From assembly GCA_028870815.1 (NCBI GenBank), contig JAGWOU010000109.1, positions 1 to 6,499 of the forward strand: a stretch of 6,499 nucleotides of DNA. Reading direction: 5' to 3'. The position numbers and the translations under genes were made by a program. This DNA is from Rhodospirillales bacterium (GTDB taxonomy: Bacteria > Pseudomonadota > Alphaproteobacteria > Acetobacterales > Acetobacteraceae). Position 1 is the stretch's first letter; each line of letters opens with the position of its first letter. Shown piece after piece: positions 5,154 through 6,499 of the stretch. The notes under the pieces were generated by a model. The model was not told where the DNA came from and made no database searches. It worked only from the letters and a program-made list of their open reading frames with translations.

Positions 5154-6499
5154 ATGATAACAAATCCAAGCGTCCAACCAACCATCGCCGCGCGGCTGGA
5201 ACGCCTTCCTGTCACATGGCTTACCTGGCGCATCGTCATCCTCGCGGGCTTCGCCTGGGTTACTGAGGCGCTGAGCATCGGCTCGCTCGGCGTCTCGCTT
5301 CCCAGCCTGCGGGAGAGTTTTCATCTGGCCCCCGCGAATATCGGCCTGCTCGTTGCAATGCAGACATTCGGCGTCGTCATCGGGCTTATACCCGCCGGCA
5401 GGCTGGCGGACCGTTTCGGGCGCAAACGTGTACTCGTCGGCGGCATTTTGTGGTACAGCATTTTCACATTCTGCTGCGGCCTCGTGCCCAATTTCACCGC
5501 CTTGCTTGTTGTGCGGTTTCTCGCGGGGCTGGGCATGGGCGCGATCTTTCCTTTGCCCTATTCAATTGTTTGCGAGTTCGTGCAGAAAACCCACCGCACC
5601 TTGTTCAACGGCTTCATGGATGCCTGCCTCTCAATCGGCTATTTCATCGCACCACTTCTGGGTTTCGTGGTGCTCCCCCGTTTCGACCCCATGGTGGCCT
5701 GGCGAATTTTCTTCATGGTCGCGGCGCTGCCGATTCTGTACGCTTGGTTCGTCTACCGCTACCTCCCGGAATCGCCGCGCTGGCTGGAGCGCCGGGGCCG
5801 CGCTGACGAAGCCGAGGCGATTTTGGCGCACATGGAGGCCGAAGCGATGCTGCGTTCCGGGCAACCGCTTCCTGACCCCGCGCCATCGATGGCAATGCCT
5901 GAGACAGCGGCGGCGCCAAAAGCCAGCGTGTTCAGCAGCGCCTTGATCGGGCGCACAGTCGCGCGCTGCATTTCAGCCACCGGCGTGTTCTTCATGTTCT
6001 ACGTGGTGATGACCTACATGCCGACGATCTTCGTGGCGCAGGGTTTCCACTTCGCGAAGTCTCTGGTGTTCACGGCCATCATCACCGGTGCTGCGATTCC
6101 TGGCAAGCTCGGCAATGGCTGGCTGAGCGAGCGTCTCGGCCGCCGCGCCGCCTATGTCGTCTTTATGGGCGCGGCCGGTGTTGGCGCGGTGCTGTTCGGC
6201 ACCGCCGGCAGCATCGGCGGAACGATCGTCTTCGCCTGCATGATGTCGTTCTTTGGCACGGGTGCGTTTCCAGCCCTCAAAATGTCCATTGCCGAGCAAT
6301 ACCCGCTTGACCTGCGAGCGACAGGGGCCGCCACCGTCGAGGCAATCTCCCGTTTCTTCGGCGGTGTCGTCGGTGCGTTCATGTTGCCGATCCTGCTGCA
6401 CAGTTATGGCATCATGACAAGCTTCATCGTCATCGCGGCGGTGGCGTTCCTCGGCGTGCTGGTGGAGCTGACCTACACCGTTGAAACGCGCGGCAAAAC
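5154..6499 (+). CDS. Major facilitator superfamily transporter (3' end missing)
   Basis: The frame is open from ATG 5154 to the window end, giving 448 residues without a stop; about 450-470 is usual, so only the C-terminal tail is lost. It is an inner-membrane secondary transporter with about 12 hydrophobic segments in two halves and a central cytoplasmic linker around residues 205-265. Loop 2-3 carries the MFS signature GRLADRFGRKR at 82-92, with a degenerate counterpart GNGWLSERLGRR at 320-331. PESPRWLERRGR after segment 6 (from 205) and ETRGK near the end (from 444) are signatures of the sugar-porter and metabolite:H+ symporter branches. It follows the ligase genes by 31 bases and probably imports the carboxylate that the ligase activates. 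As I recall, Cupriavidus SauU belongs to the phthalate-permease (ACS) branch, which this does not resemble, so sauU is not assigned. Export of an end product is the alternative. Confidence 0.9.
   Translation, partial: MITNPSVQPTIAARLERLPVTWLTWRIVILAGFAWVTEALSIGSLGVSLPSLRESFHLAPANIGLLVAMQTFGVVIGLIPAGRLADRFGRKRVLVGGILWYSIFTFCCGLVPNFTALLVVRFLAGLGMGAIFPLPYSIVCEFVQKTHRTLFNGFMDACLSIGYFIAPLLGFVVLPRFDPMVAWRIFFMVAALPILYAWFVYRYLPESPRWLERRGRADEAEAILAHMEAEAMLRSGQPLPDPAPSMAMPETAAAPKASVFSSALIGRTVARCISATGVFFMFYVVMTYMPTIFVAQGFHFAKSLVFTAIITGAAIPGKLGNGWLSERLGRRAAYVVFMGAAGVGAVLFGTAGSIGGTIVFACMMSFFGTGAFPALKMSIAEQYPLDLRATGAATVEAISRFFGGVVGAFMLPILLHSYGIMTSFIVIAAVAFLGVLVELTYTVETRGK

Noticed and set aside
5353..5946. 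A 197-codon plus-strand frame inside the transporter gene.
   Set aside because: It is an out-of-frame Arg/Ser/Pro-rich translation. The transporter frame continues without a stop from 5154 and carries the MFS motifs.

Overview
The window is a compact, GC-rich, all-plus-strand catabolic gene cluster. Composition, codon use and the protein families suggest a proteobacterium, most likely an alphaproteobacterium. That placement is an inference from style, not from a marker gene. Six protein-coding genes fill nearly all of it, and the first and last run off the window ends. I see no RNA genes, insertion sequences, CRISPR arrays or long repeats.

Layout: the C-terminal effector domain of an IclR-family regulator (2-547); a 128-base intergenic region with a weak operator/promoter candidate; a phosphate acetyl/butyryltransferase of the short Pta type (676-1638); a 54-base gap with a 7-bp perfect hairpin touching the next ribosome binding site; a CoA-acylating aldehyde dehydrogenase resembling sulfoacetaldehyde dehydrogenase SauS (1693-3105); a two-subunit ADP-forming acyl-CoA ligase of the succinyl-CoA synthetase fold (beta 3102-4223, alpha 4220-5122), with ATGA stop/start overlaps at both junctions; and a major facilitator transporter (5154 to the end, lacking only its last few residues).

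Working model (inference): the transporter imports a small carboxylate. The heterodimeric ligase activates it to the acyl-CoA with ATP, and the acylating dehydrogenase reduces that to an aldehyde. A lyase outside the window would then yield acetyl phosphate, which Pta converts to acetyl-CoA. The best-fitting substrate is sulfoacetate. In the known pathway sulfoacetyl-CoA is reduced by SauS to sulfoacetaldehyde, which Xsc cleaves with phosphate to sulfite and acetyl phosphate, and xsc and pta are commonly neighbours. What is unusual is the ligase. The characterised Cupriavidus necator pathway uses a single-chain AMP-forming SauT, whereas this cluster has an ADP-forming two-gene ligase, recalling SqwKL of the sulfoglycolytic transketolase pathway. 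Both ligase subunits keep the catalytic residues of succinyl-CoA synthetase but differ in loops near the acyl substrate, arguing against succinate as substrate. No xsc is visible, so the sulfonate assignment is a hypothesis and the direction of flux is not proven.
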